From assembly GCA_003116975.1 (NCBI GenBank), contig BGKB01000184.1:62001-126000 (forward strand): DNA of 64,000 nucleotides. The letters are read 5' to 3'. Source of the stretch: Aurantiochytrium sp. KH105. Taxonomy: Eukaryota; Sar; Bigyra; Thraustochytrida; Thraustochytriidae. Every line of letters starts with the position of its first letter. Position 1 is the stretch's first letter. Shown here piece by piece: positions 37,265 through 47,291 of this stretch. The notes beneath the pieces were generated by a model, which was given only the letters and a program-made list of their open reading frames with translations, did not search any database and was not told where the DNA came from. The position numbers and the translations under genes were made by a program.

Positions 37265-38098
37265 ATGCTGGCGGCGGCGGCGGCGACGGCGACCTCGTCG
37301 CGGGCGGCGCGGAGAGCGCTCGCGCCCGTGCTGGGGTGGACCGTGCAGGAGCGTGAGATCAAACAGTCTGCGCCCATCGTCAAGGCCTGCGTGTCCGTAG
37401 TACTGCTCTTCCCGACCGTGTGGGTCATCGCGCTGCTGAGCACGACCGTCTCGTTTTCATGCGCGCGCGAGAGTGATTCCCAGGCGAGTCGCCAGACGCC
37501 AGGCTTTCTCACGGCGTCCGTAGATGAAGACACGTGCTGGCTGCGATTGCTCTGCGCAGTTCTGTCCATGGTCTTCTTGCTCCCGTTTCTTCACGAATGC
37601 GTCACCATCGTGCTCGAGGTTGCCAAGTGCGAAACAATTCCATTTCTCAAAGGAACTACCGTGTACGCCAAACGCTCCGAGGTCAAGGACCTTCTCATCA
37701 ACTGTGCTGTAATCTGCGCGCTTCCTGTCTTTCTCGTTCTTGTCCCTCTATTCCCCTTTTACAAGGTTGCCAATCGAGTCTTTGGCGTCAAACTCGAGTT
37801 CAAGATTGTGGGCACCATTTTGATGTTGTTGCCGGACTTTTGCCTCACGGTTGCGCTTTTCCCACTCAGCTTTCTTGTCGTCGCTTCGTCCGAATCTCCG
37901 GGCGACATCATTGTCAATATTGTCGCGGTCCAGGTCTTTGCGCAACTCGATGACATTATTGTGCGCATGCTTGTGCAGCACAACGCATCTGTGGGACAGG
38001 CGCTCGATGCCTATTGCGTCGGTCCCTTTGACGAATGGGTTCGCGTGCGAGAGCGAGAGGGCACCTCTGCTATCAAGGTCGTCCGGGAGCGCGTCTAA
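37265..38098 (+). CDS. multi-pass membrane protein, hypothetical
   Basis: 277 residues with at least four hydrophobic segments: about 38-62 (IVKACVSVVLLFPTVWVIAL), 91-116 (LLCAVLSMVFLLPFLHECVT), 146-170 (LLINCAVICALPVFLVLVPL) and 180-208 (IVGTILMLLPDFCLTVALFP). A further moderately hydrophobic stretch ends in VAVQVFAQLDDIIVRML. The N-terminus is Ala/Arg-rich (MLAAAAATATSSRAARRALA) and could be a mitochondrial or plastid-type leader. No family recognised. It starts at the first ATG in frame. The conserved-looking LDD after the last helix may be a functional site, but that is a guess. Confidence 0.75.
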   Translation: MLAAAAATATSSRAARRALAPVLGWTVQEREIKQSAPIVKACVSVVLLFPTVWVIALLSTTVSFSCARESDSQASRQTPGFLTASVDEDTCWLRLLCAVLSMVFLLPFLHECVTIVLEVAKCETIPFLKGTTVYAKRSEVKDLLINCAVICALPVFLVLVPLFPFYKVANRVFGVKLEFKIVGTILMLLPDFCLTVALFPLSFLVVASSESPGDIIVNIVAVQVFAQLDDIIVRMLVQHNASVGQALDAYCVGPFDEWVRVREREGTSAIKVVRERV

Positions 38099-38845
38099 AC
38101 TAGGAAGCTCGCGATAGTCTGCGCATTTCTGCGCGTACAACCTGTACTAAACAAGCAATCTTTATCTATTGTGCATTTGTAGCCCCCCGCCGGAAGCATT
38201 CGCTTTCGACATTCCGTAGAACGAAACTCTTCAAAGAAGATAATATCTCCTTCGCTTTCGTTCCCAGAGGAATTTCCCTCCTTGTGGAATACTTTCGACG
38301 CGGAGCAATCCAATCATCTCCTCAATGTCTTTCACATTTCTGCTCTTGCTTTCTCCAACGCCGCGCGCGAGCTGTCTGCCTCACAAGGTTGCCCCCGAGC
38401 GAGCCTTGCCTTCCCAACGGTGCCCTCGCTCCTTTTAACTGTAAGGGAGCAGCCAACCCACTTGCGCTCTCTCTTCAAGCGCGGGACGACGCACGCAGAC
38501 GCGTGCGTGGTCGATCGGAGAGGGTTGGCGCGCGCGCGCATCATAATGTCTCGACGCAAGCACAGACGCAGACGACCGGAAAAGGTCGAGCTTCATATTC
38601 GAGAGCGCCCAGCACTCTCGCGGCGCTCTCGCAGTGCTCTCGCGGCGCTCTCAAAAGCGCTCACTCGCTCTCTCGGGGCCTTAAAAGTCCGGCGAGCCCG
38701 CGAAGAAATATGGGGAGACCGGAGAGAGCATGGCCGGAGCGACGAGCAGAGCCTTTCGCCAAACCCGTAAGCTGACCTAAGCCAAAGCTTGTTCACTTGC
38801 AAAGACGACAAGAGACCGAGACGCAGAAGACGAGGTGCTTGCACT
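38099..38845. other. intergenic region upstream of the coiled-coil family member P1
   Basis: GCGCTCTC-type direct repeats occur at about 38600-38690. No gene supported. Confidence 0.45.
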
Positions 38846-40081
38846 ATGACGAGCAATGACGATATCGTGGCAGTAGTGCATGGCGACCAACGCCACGCGC
38901 AGCTCCGAGTATCGCATACCCCGGACTTCATGGGCGAGAGTAGAACAAGAGGGGGACTGGATTTGACCTTGGAGGACAACGAGATGTCCGGCGATGACAG
39001 CCTTTGTCAGAATGGCGGCGCCCGTGTCCGAGAGAACAGCGGTGGTGGAAAAAATGAACATGGCAACGATGGCCATGGCAATCGCTTTCAGAACGAGAGC
39101 AATGGTGAGTCCGAAGAGGGAGATCGCACTCTTGGACTCGGTGCTGCTGAGCCACTTTCCAATGACGGGAAACGGCAACGCAGAGCCAGGGGCATCGGCG
39201 AAGAGCGACGCCGCAAAAGCCAGCAAGACAACGATGCAGAAATGAATGCCCACGAGCAAGGACATGGACCGCCGCGTCGGAACCATTCGAATGATAACGA
39301 GACGCTGGAGCACATTGTCGCTGAACACACCAAGGATGTTGTGAATTTCGCTCAAAGCAAGATTTCCGGGATTGGCAACATTGAGGCGAAACTCTTTCTC
39401 TACAAGAATTCGGGATACAGCATGGAGTTCCAGTCCGAGTCAAACGACAAGAAGAAGATAACGAATCTCAAGCGTTCACACTCGGTGTTCATGGAGGCCC
39501 TCGAAAATCTTTTCAAGAAGTCGAAGGTTGCCTCTACTGGCCTTTTGGACTATGAAATTTATGAGAAAGCCTGGAACCGCGCGTTGGAATCAGAAAAGGT
39601 TGGTCTCAGCGTGAAAGTACAAGCTGAAACGGAGCCGTCGAAAAGCTTCCGCATTAAATTCAAGGTCATCGTGCCGTCTCAGAGCCCGAGCTCAGACAAC
39701 ACCCCAGCACCGCAGGTTCAGTCCACCAACCATCGAGTGGCCGTGGCCTCGTCGTCCTCTTCGACCTTGGCTCGCCTTGCGTCAGGCCAAGAGGATCCTA
39801 CACTTAGCAATGAGACTGTTGAGAACCCCAAGCAGAGAGCCAACAAGTACAAGCGCAAATTTCGGCAAGAGGAAGACGCACACACTGCAACAAAGAAAGT
39901 GATCTGTGCACTCAGGTCGCAAATAATCGATCTAGAGGAAAAAATTTGTCTTCTCAAGCGTGAGAACGAAGACCAGGCGCAACAAATCGCCGCGCTGACG
40001 AGAGAAGTGAAGGATGCCGAGCGCAAAGCTCGCGAGAGGGTCAGAGCCGAGTACATCAACAACCTCCAAAACATGAACTAG
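38846..40081 (+). CDS. acidic / globular / coiled-coil family protein, member P1
   Basis: 411 residues starting MTSNDDIVAVVHGDQ. Residues 1 to about 170 are Asp/Glu/Asn/Gly-rich and disordered-looking. A compact domain follows at about 180-278 (KLFLYKNSGYSMEFQSESND, ending YEKAWNRALES, then FRIKFKVIV). A Ser/Thr linker leads to a basic patch (KQRANKYKRKFRQ) and leucine heptads (IIDLEEKICLLKREN). The same order, with a WNxAL core and a closing F-x-V strand, is seen in the genes at 56498 and 60640. The basic patch before the coil suggests nucleic-acid binding and dimerisation, but it is not a canonical bZIP. No known family recognised. An upstream TTG in frame was not used. Confidence 0.75.
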   Translation: MTSNDDIVAVVHGDQRHAQLRVSHTPDFMGESRTRGGLDLTLEDNEMSGDDSLCQNGGARVRENSGGGKNEHGNDGHGNRFQNESNGESEEGDRTLGLGAAEPLSNDGKRQRRARGIGEERRRKSQQDNDAEMNAHEQGHGPPRRNHSNDNETLEHIVAEHTKDVVNFAQSKISGIGNIEAKLFLYKNSGYSMEFQSESNDKKKITNLKRSHSVFMEALENLFKKSKVASTGLLDYEIYEKAWNRALESEKVGLSVKVQAETEPSKSFRIKFKVIVPSQSPSSDNTPAPQVQSTNHRVAVASSSSSTLARLASGQEDPTLSNETVENPKQRANKYKRKFRQEEDAHTATKKVICALRSQIIDLEEKICLLKRENEDQAQQIAALTREVKDAERKARERVRAEYINNLQNMN

Positions 40082-40586
40082 CCCGGAGCTCACGACATAC
40101 GCCATCTCTTCTCGATCTGGCAAGCAGTTATCTGAAAGAAGCTATATCTTCGTCCCTTTGCATTCTGGCAAGCAATCATCTGATTTGATTTGTTTGTTGA
40201 CATGCCGGAGAAACCCGACATTTCTCTGCCTGCCACCCTTGTCAAGCAAGACGGCTCGAATTAGCCATGTATCCATGGAAGAAGCGGCCCTATTTTCCCC
40301 ACTTCGAGCGAATGACATTCTGGAGGCGCCAGCACATCAGCCGCAGCGCAGCAGCAAAAGACCTTTGCCTGCTCGCCCAGATTGCGCTCGCCCTCGCCGG
40401 AGCGCGGGGAGCGTGTGTGCCCGCTTGTGCCCGGCACCGCATCTGCTTGCAGCGGCACTCGGCGCGCGCTCGCGGCGCGACCGAGCTTCTTCCTGAGCTT
40501 TCCTTCATCATCGAGGTTGTTTCGCCCCCGTGGCGCGCGGATACGAGGTCGCTCTGCACGTGGCGCGCGGAGGGAGGACGTGCACG
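40082..40586. other. promoter region of EMC1
   Basis: Between P1 and EMC1, both plus. The EMC1 frame is open upstream to 40530 but only from a GTG. No further gene. Confidence 0.5.
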
Positions 40587-43580
40587 ATGGTGACGGCGAC
40601 GGCGCGCATGGCGGCCGCCGTGCTGGCGGCGGCCGTCAGTGTGGCGCACGGCCTGCACGAGGACCAGGCTGGCGTCAACGACTGGACGGTGCGCAATCTC
40701 GGCGCCTATGCGCACGGCGTCTTTTTGGATGACGACCTGGCCCTCGTCGCAACGACCCAGGCCACGATCGGCGCCGTGCGCATGACGGATGGCGAGGTGG
40801 TCTGGCGCGAGACCCTGCCCACGGCACGATCTGCGCCGTTGGCTTCTCGAGTCAAGCACGAACTTTTTGCGACGGCATCGGCCAACGCGTGCGTCATCGA
40901 GCTTTGGGCGACCCCGTCCGGTGGCGTGGTGACGTCTGACTCCCGCCAAGCCGGCCTCGAATGGGACGCCAAGATCTGCGACAATGCCGATGCGGATGCG
41001 ACGGGTGTTCTCGAACTTCTCGACAACGATTTTAACAACGATGGCACGCCAGACGTGGCGGCTCTTACGCCGTTTCAATTTGTCGTCTTGGACGGAGTTT
41101 CGGGACGCGTGCTGCACGAGGTCGATCTCGACAAGTCCATTGCGTGGCAAGGTCTTGTCGAGGCCGCTGGTAGCGCGACGGGTGGCAAGCGCAAGCGCCC
41201 CTCTATCATGGCCTATGGCGTGGATATCAAGACCGGTAAGCTCGAGGTTCGCAAGCTCGCGAACTCGGGCGCAACCCTTGACCCGGTTTCGGGTCTCGAA
41301 GGCGTCTCTGCTGATGAAATCACCGTGCTTAAGAGCGGCGTGGCCAAGGTGGGCTCTGCACTACTTTTTGTGCGCAAGGAGTCCGGTGCCCTCGTCGCTT
41401 TTGACTGCGTTGCGAACCAATTGCAAGAGCTCACGAACGCTCCCTCGATCAAGGGCTCGGTACAGTCGCTTGGCTCCGCGCGCTTCTTCGCCACGGATGC
41501 TGGTGTTATCTACGCGGTTGATGGCGAACTCAAGATTGCAGAGGCTCTCAAGGGCGTCGAGGCCGCTGCAATTGGTGTGAGCGGTGCATCGGTCATCGCC
41601 GCGGTGCAGAGCAGCACCAGTTCAGGTACCGGTGACGAGGCGCAGTGCGGTCCAATCTCGCGCGTGCTCGTGCAGTCGGCAAGCGGCGTCACTGAGATTG
41701 CATTTCCGGAGCCGCAAGGCCAATCGGGTGCGCGCGGCCTCGTCGAAAAAATCATCGTGGGCGACTCAAGCACTGGCACGCGTGCCATCTTTGTGTTTGA
41801 GGATGCGTCTGCCGTGGGCATCGAGATCGAGTCTGGCGCAAGCGATGCGAGCACGCTCTTTGTTCGCGAGGAGGCTTTGGCCAACGTCGTGGAAGCTGTG
41901 GCGGTGGATTTGCCGCCGACGGATGAAGTCGGATCGCTGGGTGACGAGGCCGCGCACGTCTTTGCGCACGGCTCGCATGCAAGCATTCTCATGTTCAGGC
42001 TCAAGGACCAGGTGCGCACGGTGCAACGCTTTGTTCAGTCTCTCTTTGGCGCGGCCACACAGCATCTGAGCGAGTTTGTCGCTTCGCAGGGCAAGATGCT
42101 GGTGCAGGCCATCCGCGGGGAGCTCCCGCGTGCCGAGAGCCTTTCGCAGGGCGAAATGTTTTCCTTTGGCTTTCGCCGTGTTTTGGTCTTGCGCAGTGCG
42201 AGCGGCAAGGTCTTTGGCCTCAACTCGGCCGATGGCAGTCTCCTTTGGGCCGCGCAGTCCCCTGGATCGCGTCTTTTCGTCACGCGCGCGCGCGAAGCCG
42301 GTCTTGATCACCCTGCCGAGGTGGCAATCGTGGACGAAGCGCACGGCCGCGTCACTTGGCGCAATGCCATTACTGGCGCGGTGACCAGGGTCGAGGACAT
42401 TGACACGCCCTTGGCGCAAATTGCTGTTCTCCCAGGCGATATTTTCCCCAGCGCCGCGTCCAGTGAAGAAGATGTCAGCCCCGCAGCCGTCTTGATTGCT
42501 CTTGACCACGCGCAGCGGGTGCACGTCCTTCCCTCGAGCCGCACCGAATCCGTCTTGCAGCTCGAGGACCAGTTGCGCGCCCTGCACTTTGTCGTCTATT
42601 CGAACGAGACGGGCGCACTCACGGGCTATGCCGTCGACCCCTCGCAACGCGCTGGCGTAGAGCTGTGGTCCATGATCGTCCCTGCGTCGCAGACCCTTCT
42701 CGCTGTCGAGGGCCAAAGCGGCGGCGCGCTCAACAATCCGGGCATCAAGCGCGGCGACGGAGCCGTGCTCGTCAAGTTTGTGGACCCGCACCTCTTGATG
42801 GTGGCCACGCAGAGTGGTCCGCATTTGCAAGTCTCTATTCTCAACGGAATCTCGGGTCGGGTGATTTCCCGTTTTACTCACAAAAAGTCGACGGGCCCTG
42901 TCCATGCTGTTTTGGCCGACAACACGGTGACCTATTCGTTCTGGAACCAGGTCAAGAGTCGCCAGGAGGTGTCTGTGGTGGGTCTTTTTGAGGGCGAGAT
43001 TGGTCCCCGCGAGCTGAACATCTGGTCATCGCGTCCCAACATGGGCAGCGGCAAGGCAATGTCTGCCTTTGACGACTCGATGATGCCGAATGTGCAGCAA
43101 AAGACGTTTTACACGGAGCGCGCCATTGCGGCTCTTGGCGTGACCAAGACTCGCTTTGGTATCGCGGACCGCCGCGTGCTCATTGGCACGGCGAACGGGG
43201 CCGTGAACATGCAGCTGCCGCAGATTCTCAGCCCTCGGCGGCCTGTTGGCAAGCTGAGCGACATGGAGAAGGAGGAGGGCCTCATGCTGTACGCGCCGGA
43301 GCTGCCCTTGATTCCAACGCAGACCATTACGTACTACGAGTCTATCCCGCAGTTGCGTCTCATTCGCAGCTTTGCGACGCGCCTCGAGTCGACCTCCCTG
43401 GTTCTTGCTGCAGGTCTCGATATCTTTTACACGCGTGTCATGCCTTCTCGCGGTTTCGATGTTCTCGACGAGGACTTTGCTTCGGGTCTTCTTCTCGCTC
43501 TTATTGCTGCGCTTCTCGCACTCACCATCTATCTGTCCAAGGCGGTGGGCAAGTCGACGCTGGATGAGACATGGAAGTGA
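40587..43580 (+). CDS. EMC1: ER membrane protein complex subunit 1
   Basis: 997 residues, close to the human 993. EMC1 is the large lumenal beta-propeller subunit of the ER membrane insertase. The start gives a signal peptide (MVTATARMAAAVLAAAVSVA). The lumenal part has PQQ-like propeller repeats (GVFLDDDLALVATTQATIGA, GEVVWRETLP, TPDVAALTPFQFVVLDGVSG). The C-terminal DUF1620-type region is diagnostic: RRVLIGTANGAVNMQLPQIL, SPRRPVGKLSDMEKEEGLM, LESTSLVLAAGLDIFYTRV, PSRGFDVLDEDF. One transmembrane helix (ASGLLLALIAALLALTIYL) lies before a short cytosolic tail ending DETWK, as in human EMC1. An upstream GTG in the same frame was rejected. Intronless and intact. Confidence 0.94.
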   Translation: MVTATARMAAAVLAAAVSVAHGLHEDQAGVNDWTVRNLGAYAHGVFLDDDLALVATTQATIGAVRMTDGEVVWRETLPTARSAPLASRVKHELFATASANACVIELWATPSGGVVTSDSRQAGLEWDAKICDNADADATGVLELLDNDFNNDGTPDVAALTPFQFVVLDGVSGRVLHEVDLDKSIAWQGLVEAAGSATGGKRKRPSIMAYGVDIKTGKLEVRKLANSGATLDPVSGLEGVSADEITVLKSGVAKVGSALLFVRKESGALVAFDCVANQLQELTNAPSIKGSVQSLGSARFFATDAGVIYAVDGELKIAEALKGVEAAAIGVSGASVIAAVQSSTSSGTGDEAQCGPISRVLVQSASGVTEIAFPEPQGQSGARGLVEKIIVGDSSTGTRAIFVFEDASAVGIEIESGASDASTLFVREEALANVVEAVAVDLPPTDEVGSLGDEAAHVFAHGSHASILMFRLKDQVRTVQRFVQSLFGAATQHLSEFVASQGKMLVQAIRGELPRAESLSQGEMFSFGFRRVLVLRSASGKVFGLNSADGSLLWAAQSPGSRLFVTRAREAGLDHPAEVAIVDEAHGRVTWRNAITGAVTRVEDIDTPLAQIAVLPGDIFPSAASSEEDVSPAAVLIALDHAQRVHVLPSSRTESVLQLEDQLRALHFVVYSNETGALTGYAVDPSQRAGVELWSMIVPASQTLLAVEGQSGGALNNPGIKRGDGAVLVKFVDPHLLMVATQSGPHLQVSILNGISGRVISRFTHKKSTGPVHAVLADNTVTYSFWNQVKSRQEVSVVGLFEGEIGPRELNIWSSRPNMGSGKAMSAFDDSMMPNVQQKTFYTERAIAALGVTKTRFGIADRRVLIGTANGAVNMQLPQILSPRRPVGKLSDMEKEEGLMLYAPELPLIPTQTITYYESIPQLRLIRSFATRLESTSLVLAAGLDIFYTRVMPSRGFDVLDEDFASGLLLALIAALLALTIYLSKAVGKSTLDETWK

Positions 43581-44135
43581 GTTCACGCGATTTTTCTTTT
43601 ACGAGGTCGAGGCGCGAGGGAAGAAAGTAGTTTCAACGCATTTCGATGAGGCGCGCCTGAAAAGATGAAAGCAAGCAAGAAAAACGAAAAAATCATCGAT
43701 GCATTTCGTCAATGAGCATGAGTGCAAACTAGCAAATCGAAAAGAGAACTTTTATTTGAGATATACAGAATGAGCGAGAGAGAGAGAGAAGAGAGGGAGA
43801 GAGAGGACGCCCGCGCAAGGACGCAGCCGCTGCCCGCGAAGAACGAGCGAGTCTACGCGCGGATGGTCTCGCTGACAAGGGATGGAGAAAATGAACCAGG
43901 GACGATTGTTTGAATGTCCAGGATCTATCTCTGCGGACGCTTGATTTATCATTTTGGCCCTCAAGCGGCTCGATGTTACGTGAAAAAAAGTAATAAAAGA
44001 ATCGAATGCCGAAGCTAGACAAGTGCTTGGCCTTGAAGGCTGATTCTAGCAAGTTGTCAAAGGAAACAAGACTTGTGGTTTATCGAGTGAAAACACGAGA
44101 AAAAAAAAATCTTCGTTTTTCCCAGGCTAAGCTGT
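43581..44135. other. convergent 3' intergenic region with dispersed repeat
   Basis: Between the ends of EMC1 (+) and NNT (-). It holds a GAGA run at about 43775-43805 and dispersed repeat copy B. No gene seen. Confidence 0.5.
43803..43920 (+). repeat. dispersed repeat, copy B
   Basis: Partner of copy A at 36879-37003. Ends with the same AATGAACCAGGGACGATTGT block followed by diverged sequence. In the + frame it reads ARARTQPLPAKNERVYARMV up to a stop just after the shared block. Located in the EMC1/NNT 3' spacer. Confidence 0.8.
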
Positions 44136-47100
44136 CTAAAGGTTGGAGCGGATCTGCTCGAGGGTATCCTTGGCAGAACCGAGGAGCAGGTCGCAGTTGT
44201 TCTCGCCAAAGGTAGTGTTGGCAAGGTTGGCGTAACCGGAGCGCGGGTTGGCGCTGCGCTTGAGGACGACGCAGTGCTTGGCGAGCCAGACGGGGATGAC
44301 GGGCATGCCAGCAATGGCGCAGGAAGGATCGTCGCGAGCGGCCTTGTTGATGGTGTCGTTGGCGCCAATGACGACGGCAACGTCGTAATCGGCCATCTCG
44401 TCGTCGGAGATCTCCTCCATGTCGAGGACAATGTCGTAAGGGACGCCGGCCTCGGCGAGAAGCACGTTGAGCTGACCAGGCATGCGGCCAGCGACCGAAT
44501 GGGCGCAGTGGTGGACCGTCTTGCCCTCGGCAATGAGCTTGCTGGAGATGTCAGCAACAATGCCCTGGGCCTGGGCCACGGCAAGACCGTAGCCGGGAAC
44601 AAAGAGCACCTTGGAGGCACCCTTGAGGGCCTCGGCGGTGCCAGCCGAGTCAATCTCGGTAACAACGAGGTCGTCATCCGAAGCGACACCAGCACCACCG
44701 GTGGAAGTGCCAAAGCCGCCAAGGATAACGTTGGCGAGCGAGCGGTTCATGCCCTCGCACATGACGTTGGTGAGGAAGGCCCCGGAGCTGCCAATAAGGG
44801 CACCGACGATGGTGAGCACAGGGCTGTCGAGGATCATGCCCTCGGCGCAAAGCGCCCAGCCAGAGTACGAGTTGAGCAGAGTGATGACAACGGGCATGTC
44901 AGCGCCACCAATACTGGCGGTCATGTGCAGACCCATGAGACCACTGAGACCAACACCCGAGGCGAGGCAGGCGCCAGCAATGGTCGGGTCCGAGGTCGTG
45001 AGGAAGCCAGCGAGACCAAGGAGCGAGCCAGCGCCCATGCCAATGTTGAGGGCGTCACGGCCGGGGAGCGCAAGGGCATCGGTGGACATCATCTCGGCGA
45101 GCTTGCCAAAAGCAATGACGGAGCCCGTGGCGGTGATGCTGCCCATAAAGGCACCGAGGTAGATGGACGAGGCGTGGAAGCCGTCAAAGTGGGTAAAGTC
45201 GTGGGTAAGGAAGTCACCGACGGCCGTCGAGGTAGCGGCAACACCGACGAGCGAGTGGAAGCCAGCGACAGCCTGGGGGAGCTGGGTGGGTCCAATGCGA
45301 CCGGCGAGGGCGTAGCCGACACCACCGCCAATGGCCGAGGTGATCGCGAGCTGGCCGTACACGGATGCAGGGACGTCCATGGCCTGAAGAGCGCTGGCAA
45401 TACCCATGCCGACACCACCCATGGCGGCGTAGGGAGCAATGCGGGTCGTGGACTGGCTGGACATTTGCGAGATACCAGCAATGCAGCCAAGACCCGAGGC
45501 GAGACCGAGGGTGCCGGCGACGGCGGAAGAGTTGCCGGCAAGGGAAGCGAGGCCGAGGCCACCAACGGCGACGGCAGGGGGAAGGAGGTAGTAGTGGTTG
45601 AACTCAGGGGGGTCATCCTTGCGACGGAACATGTCGAGCATCTTGTTGGTGACCATGAAGCCACCCGTCAGGTTGACGGCCGAGAGCGTGACAGCCGTGG
45701 CGCCGAGAAGCTGGGGCATGGTGTGGGGGAGAATGCCGCCGCCGAGCTGGAGCATGCCGCCAACGATGGTCATACCGGAGATAGCGTTGGTGATGCTCAT
45801 GAGCGGGGAGTGGAGCGAGTGGGCGACACCGCGGACCGAGCCGGAGCCGAGCCAGACGGAGAGGGCAAAGGTGGCGAGGAGACCCGTGTCGGGGACCTTG
45901 GAGCCAACGCCAATGGCGGCGCTGGAAATACCGGTGCCGAGGAGAACAGTCTCGAGGGTCTTTTGCTGGGGGTCAACGGGCTTGGGCTCCTCCTTGGGCT
46001 CATCCGAGACGGGAGCGACAGGGGGCGGGGGCGGGTTGTAGGGTTCGAGCTTCTTGCCGGCGTTGACGATGAGCATGGAGCGCACGGCCTCGTCGCTCTC
46101 GTTGACCACAAAGTTGCCCTCCTTGTCGTACATGCTGAGCAGGAGCTTGGACACGTTGCCACCAAAGAGCGTACTGGCGACCGAGGCCATGCGCGCGGGC
46201 ATGTTGCCGTAGCCGACGCAGTTGATGGTTTGGCCATTCTTGCCGGTGATGGAGACGACCTTGTCGAGCTGGGTGGTCTCGACGTTACCGCCGGTGGAGG
46301 CAGCGAGATCAACCGTGACACCGCCGCTGGGCATGGCCTCGACCATCTCCTTGGTGATGAGGACGGGAGCCTTCTTGCCGGGGATCTGTGCGGTGGTGAT
46401 GATGATGTCGGTGGAGGCGCACTCCTTGAGGAGCATCTTGCGCGCGGCTTCAAACCACTCGGCGGACATTTCCTTGGCGTAGCCGCCCGCGGCGGAACCG
46501 TCCTCGTCGCTCTCGACCTTGAGAAAGTTGGCGCCCATGGACTGGACCTGCTCGGCGGCGGCGGCGCGCACATCAAAGGCGTTGACGACGGCGCCAAGGT
46601 TCTTGGCGGCCTGGATGGCCGCAAGACCGGCGACACCGGTACCGCATACGAGGACGCGAGCCGGGTTGATGCGGCCGGCGGCGGTCATCTGGCCCGCAAA
46701 GGGGCGCTGGAATTGGTAGCCGGCCTCGATGACGGCACGGTAGCCGGCGACGTTGGCCTGGGAACTAAGGACGTCAAAGGCCTGGCCACGCGAGAGGGTG
46801 CGCATGAGCATGTCGAGGCTGAGGCCGGTGGCCTTTTGCTCGGCAAGCTGGTCGTAGACGGCCGGGTCGTTGCGGGCCTGGAGCTGAGAAACGATGAGGC
46901 GGTCCTCGAGCTTCTTGAGGTCATCGGAGGAGGGCTTGTTGATGGTGACAACCACGTCGCTCTTCCAGACCTCTTCGCCGGAGACGATCTTTGCGCCGGC
47001 GGCCTCGTACTGGCTGTTGGAGAACCCGGCGGCGACACCGGCTCCGTCCTGCACTTGGACCTCTGCGCCCTTCTTGACGAGCTTGTCGAGGTTCTCAGGG

Positions 47101-47291
47101 ACCATGCCCACGCGCTCCTCGCCCTCCTTGATGATGCCGATGCGGATGTTCTTGCCCTCGCCCTGCGAGGCCGCTACGCTCAGCGCCCTCGCGGCGTGCG
47201 CGCGCGTCCCCGCGAGCGCGTTCCTCTGCGCGGCCGCGCGCACGAGGCCCGCGCCGTGGCGCAGCATGGCGCCGTGCATGTTGGCCACCAT
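44136..47291 (-). CDS. NNT: mitochondrial proton-translocating NAD(P)+ transhydrogenase, single-chain
   Basis: 1051 residues. Couples proton flow across the inner mitochondrial membrane to hydride transfer from NADH to NADP+. The N-terminus is an Arg/Ala-rich presequence (MLRHGAGLVRAAAQRNALAG). Domain I (about 48-420, NAD-binding) starts IRIGIIKEGEERVGMVPENL and contains RVLVCGTGVAGLAAIQAAKN. Domain II (about 440-860) is a run of membrane helices. Within it are MSITNAISGMTIVGGMLQLG and GLHMTASIGGADMPVVITLL. Domain III (about 870-1051, NADP-binding) has FVPGYGLAVAQAQGIVADIS and closes NPRSGYANLANTTFGENNC. Order alpha then beta in one chain matches animal NNT rather than two-gene bacterial PntAB. 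Complete, intronless. Confidence 0.95.
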   Translation of the reverse strand: MVANMHGAMLRHGAGLVRAAAQRNALAGTRAHAARALSVAASQGEGKNIRIGIIKEGEERVGMVPENLDKLVKKGAEVQVQDGAGVAAGFSNSQYEAAGAKIVSGEEVWKSDVVVTINKPSSDDLKKLEDRLIVSQLQARNDPAVYDQLAEQKATGLSLDMLMRTLSRGQAFDVLSSQANVAGYRAVIEAGYQFQRPFAGQMTAAGRINPARVLVCGTGVAGLAAIQAAKNLGAVVNAFDVRAAAAEQVQSMGANFLKVESDEDGSAAGGYAKEMSAEWFEAARKMLLKECASTDIIITTAQIPGKKAPVLITKEMVEAMPSGGVTVDLAASTGGNVETTQLDKVVSITGKNGQTINCVGYGNMPARMASVASTLFGGNVSKLLLSMYDKEGNFVVNESDEAVRSMLIVNAGKKLEPYNPPPPPVAPVSDEPKEEPKPVDPQQKTLETVLLGTGISSAAIGVGSKVPDTGLLATFALSVWLGSGSVRGVAHSLHSPLMSITNAISGMTIVGGMLQLGGGILPHTMPQLLGATAVTLSAVNLTGGFMVTNKMLDMFRRKDDPPEFNHYYLLPPAVAVGGLGLASLAGNSSAVAGTLGLASGLGCIAGISQMSSQSTTRIAPYAAMGGVGMGIASALQAMDVPASVYGQLAITSAIGGGVGYALAGRIGPTQLPQAVAGFHSLVGVAATSTAVGDFLTHDFTHFDGFHASSIYLGAFMGSITATGSVIAFGKLAEMMSTDALALPGRDALNIGMGAGSLLGLAGFLTTSDPTIAGACLASGVGLSGLMGLHMTASIGGADMPVVITLLNSYSGWALCAEGMILDSPVLTIVGALIGSSGAFLTNVMCEGMNRSLANVILGGFGTSTGGAGVASDDDLVVTEIDSAGTAEALKGASKVLFVPGYGLAVAQAQGIVADISSKLIAEGKTVHHCAHSVAGRMPGQLNVLLAEAGVPYDIVLDMEEISDDEMADYDVAVVIGANDTINKAARDDPSCAIAGMPVIPVWLAKHCVVLKRSANPRSGYANLANTTFGENNCDLLLGSAKDTLEQIRSNL

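Noticed and set aside
38777-39355. Minus-strand frame with apparent transmembrane segments opposite P1
   Set aside because: No ATG at its head, and acidic/polar codons in P1 give hydrophobic codons in antisense. The P1 frame has the family domain and coil.
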